From the NCBI RefSeq assembly GCF_003326475.1, contig NZ_JPWA01000044.1:1-33755 (forward strand): a stretch of DNA of 33,755 nt. Reading direction: 5' to 3'. The notes beneath the pieces are model-generated. The model was not told where the DNA came from. It searched no databases and saw only the letters and a program-made list of their open reading frames with translations. Shown here piece by piece: positions 24,131 to 33,038 of the stretch (positions are counted from its first letter, which is position 1; each line of letters starts with the position of its first letter). This DNA comes from Thalassospira xianhensis MCCC 1A02616 (GTDB lineage Bacteria; Pseudomonadota; Alphaproteobacteria; Rhodospirillales; Thalassospiraceae). A program made the position numbers and the translations under genes.

Positions 24131-24766
24131 TCAGCCATAGAAGGGCGATGCCATATCGCGGCTGGCGGCCTCGGTCACGGTGGCGTCAAAAATGCGGGTA
24201 TAGAAGGCGGCATCAAGGGCTCTGGTTTCCGTCGGGAAGTAATCAAGGGCAAAGCGTTTGGCGTTTTCGATGCTGTCAAAGGCATAGAAGCCGCCGACCG
24301 TGCCGGTGTGAAGGCCGCTTAACCACGTTTTGGCCAGAAGGCCCGGCTGCTGTTTCAGGACCGGGTTGAAGGTCCGCCACGGGCCATTGTCAAACGGCAG
24401 CACGTGAAGCTGGACTTCGGTGTAAACGAAGGCGGCCGGTTTGACATCGAGTTTTGCACCGTAATGCACAGAATTCATGTCGATGCTGGCTTCCGTAGTG
24501 GCAAGCGCATTAAAGACGCGGGTGGTTTGCGCCACGCCGAAATTCCGTGCTTCGGCGGGGAAATAGCCGGTGACGAACTTTTTGGCATTTTCGATGGTGT
24601 CAAAGGCATAAATGCCGCCCGCCGAATTGTTACCAAGCCCCGAGAGCCAGGTTTTGTTGAGGAAGCCCGGCTGGGTCTTGATGGTGTCATTGATGTTTTG
24701 CCATGGCACCTGATCAAAGGGGGCGGAGATTTGCAGTTCGGTATAGACGAAGGCGTTCTGTGACAT
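24131..24766 (-). CDS. Duplicated YdhR-like (dimeric alpha-beta barrel) protein
   Basis: A 211-residue protein made of two similar halves of about 100 residues. Each starts AFVYTE(L/V)Q and carries PG(F/L)L-x-KTWLSGL, a GG-(I/F)-YAFD-(T/S)-IENAK block, YFP-(A/T)-E-(A/T)-R and an R-(V/I)-F motif. The single-copy pattern matches E. coli YdhR, a small ferredoxin-like (putative mono-oxygenase) fold, and the tandem copy would give a single-chain dimer. The start at 24766 is the first Met of the YdhR-like part. An in-frame ATG also exists at 24841, and an upstream twin-arginine leader lies one frame away (see next entry). The gene is divergent from a TetR regulator with palindromic sites between, so it is probably repressed by it. 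Confidence 0.75.
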   Translation of the reverse strand: MSQNAFVYTELQISAPFDQVPWQNINDTIKTQPGFLNKTWLSGLGNNSAGGIYAFDTIENAKKFVTGYFPAEARNFGVAQTTRVFNALATTEASIDMNSVHYGAKLDVKPAAFVYTEVQLHVLPFDNGPWRTFNPVLKQQPGLLAKTWLSGLHTGTVGGFYAFDSIENAKRFALDYFPTETRALDAAFYTRIFDATVTEAASRDMASPFYG

Positions 24767-24841
24767 CTGAGTATTTCCCGGATTTGAAGTGATGGCTGCC
24801 GCACGTGAGCGTGACGGCAGAAGGAGGCCTGTGCCCGCCAT

Positions 24842-24923
24842 CGCGGCGGTGCTGCTTTAGAAAGTCGCGCCGCCCGAGCCGGTTTAGGCTGGTTTGGTTG
24901 TGGGGTTCTGGATCTGTTGTCAT
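24842..24923 (-). pseudogene. Out-of-frame twin-arginine leader of the YdhR-like gene
   Basis: From ATG 24923 one frame reads MTTDPEPHNQTSLNRLGRRDFLK, a Tat motif. In the next frame, directly after it, comes SSTAAMAGTGLLLPSRSRAAA, which would be its hydrophobic core and cleavage region, and which continues in frame into the YdhR-like protein. Removing one A from the AAA at 24856-24858 (CTAAAGC on the - strand) joins them into a complete Tat signal peptide. The gene may thus have lost export through a single-base insertion, or there may be a sequencing error. Confidence 0.6.
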
Positions 24924-24951
24924 GGTTCTGATCCGTGTGAGGTTAAGAAGT

Positions 24952-25022
24952 ATAACGATCGTTATTTAAATAACTGATCGACAAATCCGGACCTGTCAAT
25001 TAAAAATATAACGACCAGTATA
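24952..25022. promoter_or_regulatory. Two palindromic sites in the TetR intergenic region
   Basis: ATAACGATCGTTAT (24952-24965) is a perfect 14-bp palindrome. TATAACGACCAGTATA (25007-25022) shares the ATAACGA half and is an imperfect dyad ending 14 nt before the tetR-family start. Both are suitable operators for autoregulation and repression of the divergent gene. Confidence 0.6.
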
Positions 25023-25036
25023 TTTTTGAGGGTCCG

Positions 25037-25615
25037 ATGGTCAAAAACCAGACACGCAAAGAGGAAACCCGGCGCAATATCCTTGACGCGGCAAGCCGCG
25101 GATTTCGCGAAAAGGGCTTTGCCGGGGTCGGTGTTGACGGGATTTCCAAGGCGGCACAGGCGACATCGGGCGCGTTTTACGCCCATTTCGGATCAAAGGA
25201 TGGTGCGTTTCTGGCAGCGCTTGAGCTTGGCCTTGACGAGGTGATTGACGGGGTTCCGCGGTTTCAGCGCGATTTTGGCGATGGGTGGACCGATGCCTTT
25301 ATCGAGTATTATCTGGGGCGCGATCACAGGGCCGATCTGGCATGCGGGTGCGCGATGACCAGCCTGTCGCCGGAAATGTCACGCGCCGATGCGAAAAGCC
25401 GCGCCTTGTATGATCGGAAAATGCAGACCATTGCCGGACTGGTGGCGAAAGGATTACCGCAATTCCCCGCCGATCAGCGGCTGGCAAAGGCATGGGCGTT
25501 TCTGGGGATTTTGATCGGCGGGCTTACGGTGACGCGCGCACTTAGTGACGATTCCGCGATTGAGGCGGTATCGGGCGCGGTAAAGAATGCGGCCAGTGAT
25601 TTGCTGCGGGTCTAG
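25037..25615 (+). CDS. TetR-family repressor
   Basis: A 192-residue regulator. The N-terminal helix-turn-helix (about 8-55) has the family signature RRNILDAASRGFREKGFAGVGVDGISKAAQATSGAFYAHFGSKDGAFLAAL. The remainder is a helical ligand-binding domain, with a CGCAMTSLSPEM stretch typical of a subgroup near small oxidoreductases. GAGGG lies 5-9 nt before the ATG. It is divergent from the YdhR-like gene, with two palindromic sites between. The ligand is unknown. Confidence 0.9.
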   Translation: MVKNQTRKEETRRNILDAASRGFREKGFAGVGVDGISKAAQATSGAFYAHFGSKDGAFLAALELGLDEVIDGVPRFQRDFGDGWTDAFIEYYLGRDHRADLACGCAMTSLSPEMSRADAKSRALYDRKMQTIAGLVAKGLPQFPADQRLAKAWAFLGILIGGLTVTRALSDDSAIEAVSGAVKNAASDLLRV

Positions 25616-25628
25616 GCGCTGGGGTGCA

Positions 25629-26141
25629 TCAGCCCTGAAGGATGGCGGTGCGTTTTTCATCGAAGCGGGCATTTTCCGCGGCAATGTTTTTGGCAAACTT
25701 TTCATAGGCCGTGTCGGCCCTGGCCTGCAGGCCGCTTCGATTATCGCGTACTTCGTCGGCATTTTCGGCGCGTTCGGCGGCATTCTGGAATTCCAGCTCG
25801 GCCTTTTCCAGTTCGCCATGCAGTTCTTCAAGATGGGTGGTGATCGCCTGATCGTGCTGCGCATTTAGCGTCGCCAGTTCGCGGCGAAGGGTATCGGATG
25901 GATTGGCCGGTGCGGACGGTGCGTTTGCATCATTGCCGTAACCACGTGAGAGCGGATCAATACCGGTATTGGCGCGCACATCTTCGGCAGCCTTGCGGAT
26001 GGTGTTGCCGATAACGTCACCCAGAATTTTGGCCATGGCGGCGGTGGTTTCCGGATTTTGCTGGGCAAAGGCCGGGGCAGGGGCCGTGACGGCAAGCGAT
26101 GCGGCAATCGCCATGGCAGACAGCGATAGGGATTTCTTCAT
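25629..26141 (-). CDS. Secreted coiled-coil protein of unknown function
   Basis: A 170-residue protein with a signal peptide (MKKSLSLSAMAIAASLAV..., cut near AFA-QQ at about 27). After a short Gly/Asn/Pro-rich linker (about 65-85), residues of about 85-165 are highly charged, Ala/Glu-rich and helical, consistent with a coiled coil. The start at 26141 has AGGAG about 8 nt upstream. I do not recognise a named family. The gene converges on the TetR gene with 13 nt between stops. Confidence 0.75.
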   Translation of the reverse strand: MKKSLSLSAMAIAASLAVTAPAPAFAQQNPETTAAMAKILGDVIGNTIRKAAEDVRANTGIDPLSRGYGNDANAPSAPANPSDTLRRELATLNAQHDQAITTHLEELHGELEKAELEFQNAAERAENADEVRDNRSGLQARADTAYEKFAKNIAAENARFDEKRTAILQG

Positions 26142-26266
26142 CTGGTGATCTCCTGTGCAGGGCAAGGGGGCGTTGCACAGGAAGCATCACGCGCAATTAC
26201 GGTGATAAGTTGGTGCCGGTCTGGCAGGGACGTGACAGTTCGGGAAAGTGATGCGAGGCGTAACTG

Positions 26267-26938
26267 TTACGCGTCGATGGCCGGTTCCTGCAATTGCAGT
26301 TCGCGGGCCATGATGACGGCCTGTGTGCGGCTATGGACCGACAGTTTGCGCAGGATGGCGGAAACGTGGGCCTTTACGGTGGCCTCGGTCACGTCAAGTT
26401 CGTAGGCGATCTGTTTGTTCAGTTTGCCTTCGGTCAGCATGTTGAGCACGCGCAATTGCTGTGGCGTCAATTGGCCGATTTTTTCGGCAAGGCCGGTGGC
26501 CTCGTCATCGGCGGGACCGTTTTCGATGGCATCGCGCGCCCAGTCGGGCATCCACATATCGCCATTCAGAACGGTGCGGATGGCGGTGCCGATTTGATCG
26601 ACGGGGGCGGATTTTGGCACAAACGCCGAGGCGCCATATTCAATCGAGCGGCGGACAACCGGTAGTTCCTGACTGGCCGAGACGATGGAAACGGGAATGT
26701 CGGGATAGGAAGCGCGCAGGGTGAACAGGCCGGTAAAGCCATTCATGCCGGGCATATGAAGATCAAGCAGCACAAGATCGATATCGCCACTATGGGCTTC
26801 GATCTGTTCGATGGCTTCGGATAAGCTTCCGGCCTCGTATAGGGTGACGTTTTCCAATTCTGATGACAGGGCCTGTTTGAGTGCACCGCGTACAAGCGGA
26901 TGATCGTCTGCGATCAGAATCTGGAAGCTGTCAGCCAT
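26267..26938 (-). CDS. NarL/FixJ-type response regulator
   Basis: A 223-residue two-domain regulator. The receiver (about 6-120) has acidic pair Asp11-Asp12, phospho-acceptor Asp59 in LVLLDLHMPG and Lys in FVPKSAP. The LuxR-type helix-turn-helix (about 150-213) has LTPQQLRVLNMLTEGKLNKQIAYELDVTEATVKAHVSAILRKLSV. No kinase is adjacent. Regulators of this kind (ErdR/AgmR) partner with NahK/ErcS'-type hybrid kinases, one of which is encoded at 13.1-17.1 kb, so pairing is plausible. A partly deleted copy of this gene lies near 24.05 kb. A perfect palindrome, GCGTAAC-T-GTTACGC, overlaps its stop. Confidence 0.9.
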   Translation of the reverse strand: MADSFQILIADDHPLVRGALKQALSSELENVTLYEAGSLSEAIEQIEAHSGDIDLVLLDLHMPGMNGFTGLFTLRASYPDIPVSIVSASQELPVVRRSIEYGASAFVPKSAPVDQIGTAIRTVLNGDMWMPDWARDAIENGPADDEATGLAEKIGQLTPQQLRVLNMLTEGKLNKQIAYELDVTEATVKAHVSAILRKLSVHSRTQAVIMARELQLQEPAIDA

Positions 26939-27357
26939 TGGCGGTTTCCCCGGAAGTTATTTCCCCGAAAGGTCGCGATTATTCCATCCCGTTATCTTTT
27001 TAACGGCGTCTCACGATAATATTAAGGTGAGGGGACGATAACCCGGGATGACATTGTTTGTCTGGTGTGGTGCGACCCTGATGCGTCCTTGCTGCCTTGG
27101 CAGAAGGAGTGAGGGAAACCAAAGATCACTCTCGCCCCACGAAATGTGAAACTTCGGCCCCCCTCGCGCCACCACTGATGATTATGACGACTAAAATCGG
27201 CGGCGTAAACTCTGCATTTGTCCGAAAGTGAAATTTACCTTATCTGTTGGGTTAATGAACGAAATTCAGTTTTGAAGAACTGCGCCGCATTGCAGCATTC
27301 GCGATTTTATACAATCACCGGCAACGCCGCGCAGACCAAGGGAAAAAGGACCATCTG
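26939..27357. other. 419-nt intergenic region upstream of pepN
   Basis: It contains the divergent promoter regions of the response regulator and pepN. AAAGGA is placed for the pepN start. A weak GAGTGA/TCACTC hairpin lies near 27110-27145, and a 33-codon Cys-containing reading at 27048 has no good ribosome binding site. I see no convincing gene. Confidence 0.4.
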
Positions 27358-29985
27358 ATGTCTGATCAACCGCAAGTCATCCGCCGCGAAGATTACACCG
27401 CACCGGCCTTTCTGATCGAGAAGGTCGAACTGGTATTCGAGCTTGATCGGGATGTCACAAATGTGAAATCGCGGCTTTTTGTTCACGCGAATCCTGTTCG
27501 CGGGACCGGCGGCGGGGACATGGTCCATCTTGATGGCGAAGACATGAAACTGGTTTCGGTTTCGGTTGATGATCGCAAGCTTGGCGTTGATGAATATAGT
27601 GTCGACCCATCGGGGCTTAGCTTTGCCGCGCCGGGCGAAACCTTTGTTGTGGATATCGAAACCCAGATATCGCCTGCGGCCAATACCCGGCTTGAGGGGC
27701 TTTATGTATCGCAAAGCGCGTTCTGCACGCAGTGCGAGGCGGAAGGGTTCCGTCGCATCACCTATTTCCCGGATCGCCCGGATGTGATGGCGACCTATAA
27801 GGTGACGATCCATGCCGACAAGGCGAACTGCCCGGTTCTGCTATCAAACGGCAATCTGATTGATAGTGGTGATCTTGACGGCAACCGGCACTTTGCCGTG
27901 TGGGAAGATCCGTTTCCGAAGCCGAGTTACCTTTTTGCACTGGTGGCGGGCGATCTTGCATGCGTTGAGGACAGCTTCAAAACCATGTCGGGCCGTGATG
28001 TCGCGCTGCGCATTTTTGTCGAACATGGCAATGAAGACCGTTGCGATTATGCGATGGATAGCCTGAAACGGTCGATGAAGTGGGATGAGGAGGTCTATGG
28101 GCTTGAATACGATCTGGACCTTTTCAACATCGTCGCGGTTTCCGACTTCAATATGGGGGCGATGGAAAACAAGAGCCTGAATGTGTTTAACGCCAAATAC
28201 ATCCTGGCCAAGCCCGATACCGCGACCGATACCGATTATGAGCTGATCGAATCGATTGTTGCCCATGAATATTTCCACAACTGGTCGGGCAACCGGGTGA
28301 CGTGCCGGGACTGGTTCCAGCTATCGCTTAAGGAAGGCCTTACGGTTTTCCGCGATCAGGAATTTTCCGCCGATCAGCGATCCCGCCCGGTGCAGCGCAT
28401 CAAGGATGTCGCACAGCTTCGTGCGCGCCAGTTCCCCGAGGATGGCGGGCCGTTGGCGCACCCCGTCCGCCCGGACAGCTATATGGAAATCAACAATTTC
28501 TATACCGCCACGGTCTATGAAAAGGGGGCGGAGCTTATCCGCATGATGCATACCCTTTTAGGCGCAGAGGGCTATCGCAAGGGGATTGACCTTTATTTCG
28601 ACCGGCATGACGGGCAGGCGGTGACCTGCGATGATTTTGCCAAGGCGATGGAAGATGCCAATGATGTTGACTTGAGCCAGCTTAAAATCTGGTATTCGCA
28701 GGCAGGCACGCCAAGCCTTAGCTGGCACGGCGAACATGATGCGGATACCAAGCAGTTCCACCTGACAGTTGCGCAGAAAACCGAACCGACACCGGGGCAG
28801 CCCGACAAGGTTGCGCTTCATATGCCAATTGCGATCGGGCTTCTGGGCCGGGATGGCAGGGAGCTTGTTTCTCGCACCGTGCAACTGACCAAGGCCGAGC
28901 AGGAATTCGTTTTTGATAATATCGATCAGGTGCCGGTGGTTTCGTTCAACCGTGGTTTTTCCGCCCCTGTGAATGTCGCGACCGAGCAGCCGCATGAGGA
29001 GCTTGTGTTCCTGATGGGGCATGACAGCGATGCGTTCAATCGCTGGGAAGCAGGGCAGAAATACGCAACCGCGTTGATGCTTTCAGCCATTACCGAATTT
29101 GAAAAGAATGGTGGCGATGCGGACGCGGCATTGGGCGATGTGACCGAGTTTGTCGCGGCGATGCGGGCAACCCTGATCAATGAGGAGCTTGATAAGGCGT
29201 TTCGTGCCGATGCGCTTGTCCTGCCGGGCGAAGAATTCCTTTCGGAGCAGCGCAAACCGGCCAACCCGGAAGCGATCCATCAGGTGCGCAATGCGCTGCG
29301 CAAGCGGATCGGATCGGACCTTCGGGCCGAATTTGGCAATGCCTATCATCAGAATGCGTCAAACGCGGCCTTTACCCCGGATGCGGAATCGGCCGGGCAG
29401 CGGGCGTTGCGCGCAACCGCACTTTCCTATCTGGTCGCAAGTGGGGACGACGAATTTGCCGATCTGGCAGCCGAGCAATATCGCACGGCGGATAACATGA
29501 CGGATCGGATGGCAGCGCTTTCGGTGCTGAACCATCTGGATCATCCGGGCCGGGTCGAAGCACTTGCCGATTTCGAGGCGCGCTTTGGCAAGGATACCGT
29601 GGTGATGGACAAATGGTTTGGGCTTCAGGCGATGTCATCGCGGGGTGATACGCTGGCGCGCGTGAAGGACCTTATGAGCCATCCGCTGTTCACCATGCGC
29701 AACCCGAACAAGGTCAGATCCCTTATCGGCGCGTTTGCTATGGCCAACCCGCGGCATTTCCATGCGGCGGATGGCAGCGGATATGCGTTTTATACCGACC
29801 GCCTGATCGAACTTGACGATATCAACCCGCAGGTTGCGGCACGGCTTTGCGCGCCGCTTGGCAAATGGGCGAAATATGACGAGGCGCGGGCCGACCTGAT
29901 GAAGGCGTCGCTTGATCGTATCCTCGCCAAGCCGGATATCTCGCGCGATTTGTATGAGATTGCCAGCAAGTCGCGGGCAAGCTAG
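27358..29985 (+). CDS. pepN: Aminopeptidase N (M1 family)
   Basis: An 875-residue cytoplasmic zinc aminopeptidase that removes N-terminal residues from peptides. This is close to the usual length of about 870. The substrate-binding GAMEN motif is at 267-271, and the zinc site is HEYFH (His303, Glu304, His307) with the third ligand Glu326 in LKEGLT. EVYGLEYDLDLFNIVAVSDFNMGAMENKSLN and NRVTCRDWFQLSLKEG are typical of proteobacterial PepN. AAAGGA precedes the ATG, and the gene ends with a strong terminator. It appears to be monocistronic. Confidence 0.96.
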   Translation: MSDQPQVIRREDYTAPAFLIEKVELVFELDRDVTNVKSRLFVHANPVRGTGGGDMVHLDGEDMKLVSVSVDDRKLGVDEYSVDPSGLSFAAPGETFVVDIETQISPAANTRLEGLYVSQSAFCTQCEAEGFRRITYFPDRPDVMATYKVTIHADKANCPVLLSNGNLIDSGDLDGNRHFAVWEDPFPKPSYLFALVAGDLACVEDSFKTMSGRDVALRIFVEHGNEDRCDYAMDSLKRSMKWDEEVYGLEYDLDLFNIVAVSDFNMGAMENKSLNVFNAKYILAKPDTATDTDYELIESIVAHEYFHNWSGNRVTCRDWFQLSLKEGLTVFRDQEFSADQRSRPVQRIKDVAQLRARQFPEDGGPLAHPVRPDSYMEINNFYTATVYEKGAELIRMMHTLLGAEGYRKGIDLYFDRHDGQAVTCDDFAKAMEDANDVDLSQLKIWYSQAGTPSLSWHGEHDADTKQFHLTVAQKTEPTPGQPDKVALHMPIAIGLLGRDGRELVSRTVQLTKAEQEFVFDNIDQVPVVSFNRGFSAPVNVATEQPHEELVFLMGHDSDAFNRWEAGQKYATALMLSAITEFEKNGGDADAALGDVTEFVAAMRATLINEELDKAFRADALVLPGEEFLSEQRKPANPEAIHQVRNALRKRIGSDLRAEFGNAYHQNASNAAFTPDAESAGQRALRATALSYLVASGDDEFADLAAEQYRTADNMTDRMAALSVLNHLDHPGRVEALADFEARFGKDTVVMDKWFGLQAMSSRGDTLARVKDLMSHPLFTMRNPNKVRSLIGAFAMANPRHFHAADGSGYAFYTDRLIELDDINPQVAARLCAPLGKWAKYDEARADLMKASLDRILAKPDISRDLYEIASKSRAS

Positions 29986-30003
29986 GCCGGGCATATTGAA
30001 AAG

Positions 30004-30033
30004 AAAAGGCGGCACGTAATGTGCCGCCTTTTT
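30004..30033. terminator. Bidirectional terminator between pepN and the convergent chemoreceptor
   Basis: GGCGGCAC (30008-30015) pairs perfectly with GTGCCGCC (30021-30028) around GTAAT, with A4 before and T5 after. It can serve both convergent genes. Confidence 0.9.
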
Positions 30034-30063
30034 GTGTCGTCGCCTGTTTGAATGAGGCTTTGA

Positions 30064-32349
30064 TCAGGTCAGTTTCATCCGTTCGCTGAATTCCTTCATG
30101 CGTTCGGAAAGATTGCGCGCCATGTCGGAAAGTTCGCGGCTGGCAGTGTTGAGGTCATGGGCCGAGCGGCCCGTGCTTTGGGCACCGTCATTCACGAACC
30201 GGATCATCTGGTCCATCGATCCGGCCCCCGATGCAATACGCTGCACGTTTTCCGAAATCTCGCTGGTGGCACGGCGCTGTTCATCCACCGAATGGGTGAT
30301 GGTCGACTGGATGTCGTTGACCTGATGAATAACGTCGCCCACCGTGCTGATGGAATGGGCGGCTTTCTGGACTTCCTGCTGGATCGCGGTGGTCAGATCG
30401 CCGATCTGGCCGGTTGCACTCGCGGTCTGATCGGCAAGCGATTTCACCTCGTTTGCGACAACGGCAAAACCACGCCCCAGCTCGCCCGCACGTTCGGCTT
30501 CGATGGTCGCATTCAGCGACAGAAGTTTGGTGCGATGCGCGATATCGTTGATCAGATCAATGATCGATCCGATTTCCGAGCTTGCCTTTTCAAGCGAGAC
30601 GATATTGCGCTGGCTTTCTTCGGCCTCGGAGCGTGCCCGGTTGGTCACGTCTGCTGCCTCTGTTGCCTGACGGTTGATTTCGGCGATGGAGGATGAAAGT
30701 TCCTCGACCGCGGTGGCGACGTTCTGGGTATTGCTTGCCGCCTCGCGCGAGACGTCAAGCGCGCTGCCCGACTGATCGACCGTGTTTTCCGACTGGCTGG
30801 TCAGATCACGGGCAAGGCCAAGAAGCCCTTCGGACTGTTCAGTGACCGATTGCGCAACGCGGGCGACCTCGGCCATCATTTCGGTAACCGCAATGCGGCT
30901 TTCTTCGCGTTCGGTCACCACGTTCCATGCCAGCATGGTACCCAGAAGGACATTGTCCTTATCACGCACCGGGGCTGCCAGAAGTTCAAGGTGATCGCGT
31001 TCGGTCTGGACCACCTCGGTAAAGGGCAGGTTGGCCGGGTTGGAAAGCCGTTTCTGGAATTCCGCACCGACTTTCAGGAAGTCGCCCGAAACCGATCTGG
31101 CATCGCCACCGACATAGGTTTGCGCACTGGCATTAAGATATGTCAGTTCGCCTTCGGGCGTGATCAGGGCGGTCATGGTCGGGGTGTTTTCGACCATGTT
31201 TTGCAGGATCATCGCCTGACGCACGGCTTCACGCAGGCCGACAAGGGCCTTGCGCATTTCACCGATTTCATCGGACCCGACGCGGGGCAGACGGACATTG
31301 GTGTCCCCGTTCGAGATTGATGTCATCGCCCCGGCAAAGGCGCGCAGATTGCGAAATACCGTGGTTCGAAGCAATATCCAGCCAGCGATCCAGCCGACCA
31401 GAAGAACGGCCACCAGAATTTCGATCGACAGGGTCCGAAGATCGTCGGTCTGGGAATAGAAGTCGGTAATGTCGCGGTCAAACGTAGCGGTCGCCCAGAC
31501 ACCGCCCCGGCCGTTTCCAACCGAAATATCGACGGTGGCACGGTGCGTGCCGCCCGCTGCTTCGGCGGGTTTTGCTTCTGCCTCTGCCGGGGCATCGCTA
31601 TCGGCCGTTAGGGCCAGGGCTTCGCCGCCTTCGCTGGCATCCCCGTCTTCAAGGCTTTCAAACAGCACATTGCCGTCGCTGCCAAGAATGCGGAAATTGC
31701 CGCCCAGAACCTTGCCGATCCCGGCCAGGGTCGGCAGCGGATCGGTGATCACTTCCATAAAGCCGACGGCACGAAAACCGCCGACCGGAACAAGGGTGCT
31801 GAAAACCGGTTTGCCGGTGGGTGTTGCCCACATATAGGTCACCGGTTTGCGGGCATCGGCCTTGTCGCGTGTTTTAAGGTAATCCATGACCGCCGGATCA
31901 TCGGTCACACTGGCGCCCAGATTGGCATCCGAGGTCGCAAGCTGGTTGAAATCGGTGTCATAGGCGATGGTTTCGACCAGAACCAGTTCGCCCTGAACGA
32001 CCTGGCTGGCATTGGAAAGGATGTTAAGCTCCGCCTTCATGCGGGCCTGGTCGCTGTCCTGAAAGCTTTTGACCAGACTGCCGAGGCGCGACCATTCATT
32101 GACGATGGGCGTGACCCTGTCGCCGTAATCCTGTGCGACGCGTGACCGGACAAAGAAATTGACCGTGCCGCCGACCGAATTGTTCAGCGTCTCGACGGCA
32201 AAGTTTCGATAGGTATCCCCGGTCCACAGCAACATCCATGTAACTGCACCCGATAAAAGCAAACCTGTTACGAGCAGAATACGCCGTAACGTCAGGAGGC
32301 CCGTGGCACCCCCTGCAATAGCCGTCTTCGCGGCTTTATCTCCCGTCAT
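30064..32349 (-). CDS. Membrane chemoreceptor with HAMP and PAS domains
   Basis: A 761-residue methyl-accepting chemotaxis protein. It has a first membrane helix at about 18-45, a periplasmic sensor of about 260 residues (probably Cache-type), and a second helix at about 309-330. HAMP (about 331-385), PAS (about 390-500) and a coiled-coil signalling domain (about 520-761) follow. The hairpin tip reads HRTKLLSLNATIEAERAGELGRGFAVVANEV. It differs from the standard [18 protein letters not shown], with Arg, Lys, Ser and Glu replacing usual residues. The periplasmic domain contains an unusual Ala/Glu-rich stretch (about 235-258). GGAG precedes the ATG. Its ligand is unknown. Confidence 0.9.
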   Translation of the reverse strand: MTGDKAAKTAIAGGATGLLTLRRILLVTGLLLSGAVTWMLLWTGDTYRNFAVETLNNSVGGTVNFFVRSRVAQDYGDRVTPIVNEWSRLGSLVKSFQDSDQARMKAELNILSNASQVVQGELVLVETIAYDTDFNQLATSDANLGASVTDDPAVMDYLKTRDKADARKPVTYMWATPTGKPVFSTLVPVGGFRAVGFMEVITDPLPTLAGIGKVLGGNFRILGSDGNVLFESLEDGDASEGGEALALTADSDAPAEAEAKPAEAAGGTHRATVDISVGNGRGGVWATATFDRDITDFYSQTDDLRTLSIEILVAVLLVGWIAGWILLRTTVFRNLRAFAGAMTSISNGDTNVRLPRVGSDEIGEMRKALVGLREAVRQAMILQNMVENTPTMTALITPEGELTYLNASAQTYVGGDARSVSGDFLKVGAEFQKRLSNPANLPFTEVVQTERDHLELLAAPVRDKDNVLLGTMLAWNVVTEREESRIAVTEMMAEVARVAQSVTEQSEGLLGLARDLTSQSENTVDQSGSALDVSREAASNTQNVATAVEELSSSIAEINRQATEAADVTNRARSEAEESQRNIVSLEKASSEIGSIIDLINDIAHRTKLLSLNATIEAERAGELGRGFAVVANEVKSLADQTASATGQIGDLTTAIQQEVQKAAHSISTVGDVIHQVNDIQSTITHSVDEQRRATSEISENVQRIASGAGSMDQMIRFVNDGAQSTGRSAHDLNTASRELSDMARNLSERMKEFSERMKLT

Positions 32350-32444
32350 TCATTACACTCCAGAGCCAGTTTTTTTATGGTTCTTTTGGTGCTTCGTTCC
32401 CCGGACTACCTCTTAAGGGGTAATTGCACTGATCCAAACAGAGC

Positions 32445-32478
32445 TTGGCGGCAAACACAATAGCGCTGTTGCCGCCAA
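32445..32478. repeat. Long inverted repeat upstream of the chemoreceptor
   Basis: TTGGCGGCAAACA (32445-32457) pairs with TGTTGCCGCCAA (32467-32478) with one bulge across a 9-nt loop. It lies about 95 nt before the chemoreceptor start and is not followed directly by a T-run. An operator or transcript end is possible. Confidence 0.5.
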
Positions 32479-32608
32479 CCCCATGTTTTTCGCGGTATAC
32501 AGTATTTTATATATGGGGCAGGGCCGCTATACGGGCATAAAAAATTACCTGATTTCGAGGGGCTATTGAAAAAACACAAAAAAATATGCGAACGCGTGTG
32601 ATAATCGT

Positions 32609-32637
32609 TTGCAATTAGTTTTTTGATGCTCTATGAC
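32609..32637 (+). promoter_or_regulatory. Possible promoter for the structured RNA
   Basis: TTGCAA (32609-32614), 17 nt, then TATGAC (32632-32637) matches a sigma-70 promoter moderately (4 of 6 in each box), placing the start near 32645. Confidence 0.35.
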
Positions 32638-32644
32638 TGTGTTT

Positions 32645-32820
32645 GTCAAATGCAGACGGCAACGTCGTTTGCGACGGGTCATCAGGCTCACATGGCGTAC
32701 CTGATGACCACTGTTCTTCGGGACTCTCTCTCCCCGAAGGTCGATCTCTCTCACTCGAGGGGGCTGGTATCCGGAAATTGTGCGGGACAATTCCGGGCTA
32801 TATACCAGCCTCCCTTTTTT
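32645..32820 (+). ncRNA. Candidate structured small RNA or leader, about 175 nt
   Basis: Successive stem-loops are visible. A small GACG-GCAA-CGTC hairpin is near 32655. A perfect 10-bp stem, GGTCATCAGG (32677-32686) with CCTGATGACC (32700-32709), comes next. A perfect 7-bp stem, CTTCGGG (32716-32722) with CCCGAAG (32733-32739), follows. The last is a two-part terminator, GGGGGCTGGTAT (32759-32770) with ATACCAGCCTCCC (32802-32814), enclosing CCGGAAATTGT/ACAATTCCGG and ending in TTTTTT. There is no open reading frame with a good start. It could be an independent small RNA or an attenuator for the gene at 33039. I do not recognise the family. Confidence 0.55.
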
Positions 32821-33038
32821 GTCCTGCATGCCGGGTTTGTGACATCCGTGCTTTGAAATCGCCAAAGTTTCATGACATCCGCAATCTGCATATCGAGGCG
32901 CGACAGGCATGCATGTTTTTAGCGTTTTATAAACGGCCTGTGCCCTAAAAGAAGCAGGGGAGCCCGTGATGGTGTGACATCGCCATTACGGATGCGCACG
33001 ATATTTACAGGTAATCAGTCGTAAAGGACCGGCAAAAA

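Noticed and set aside
27048..27149. 33-codon Cys-containing reading before pepN
   Set aside because: No ribosome binding site and no visible attenuator or repeated codons, so a leader peptide is not supported.
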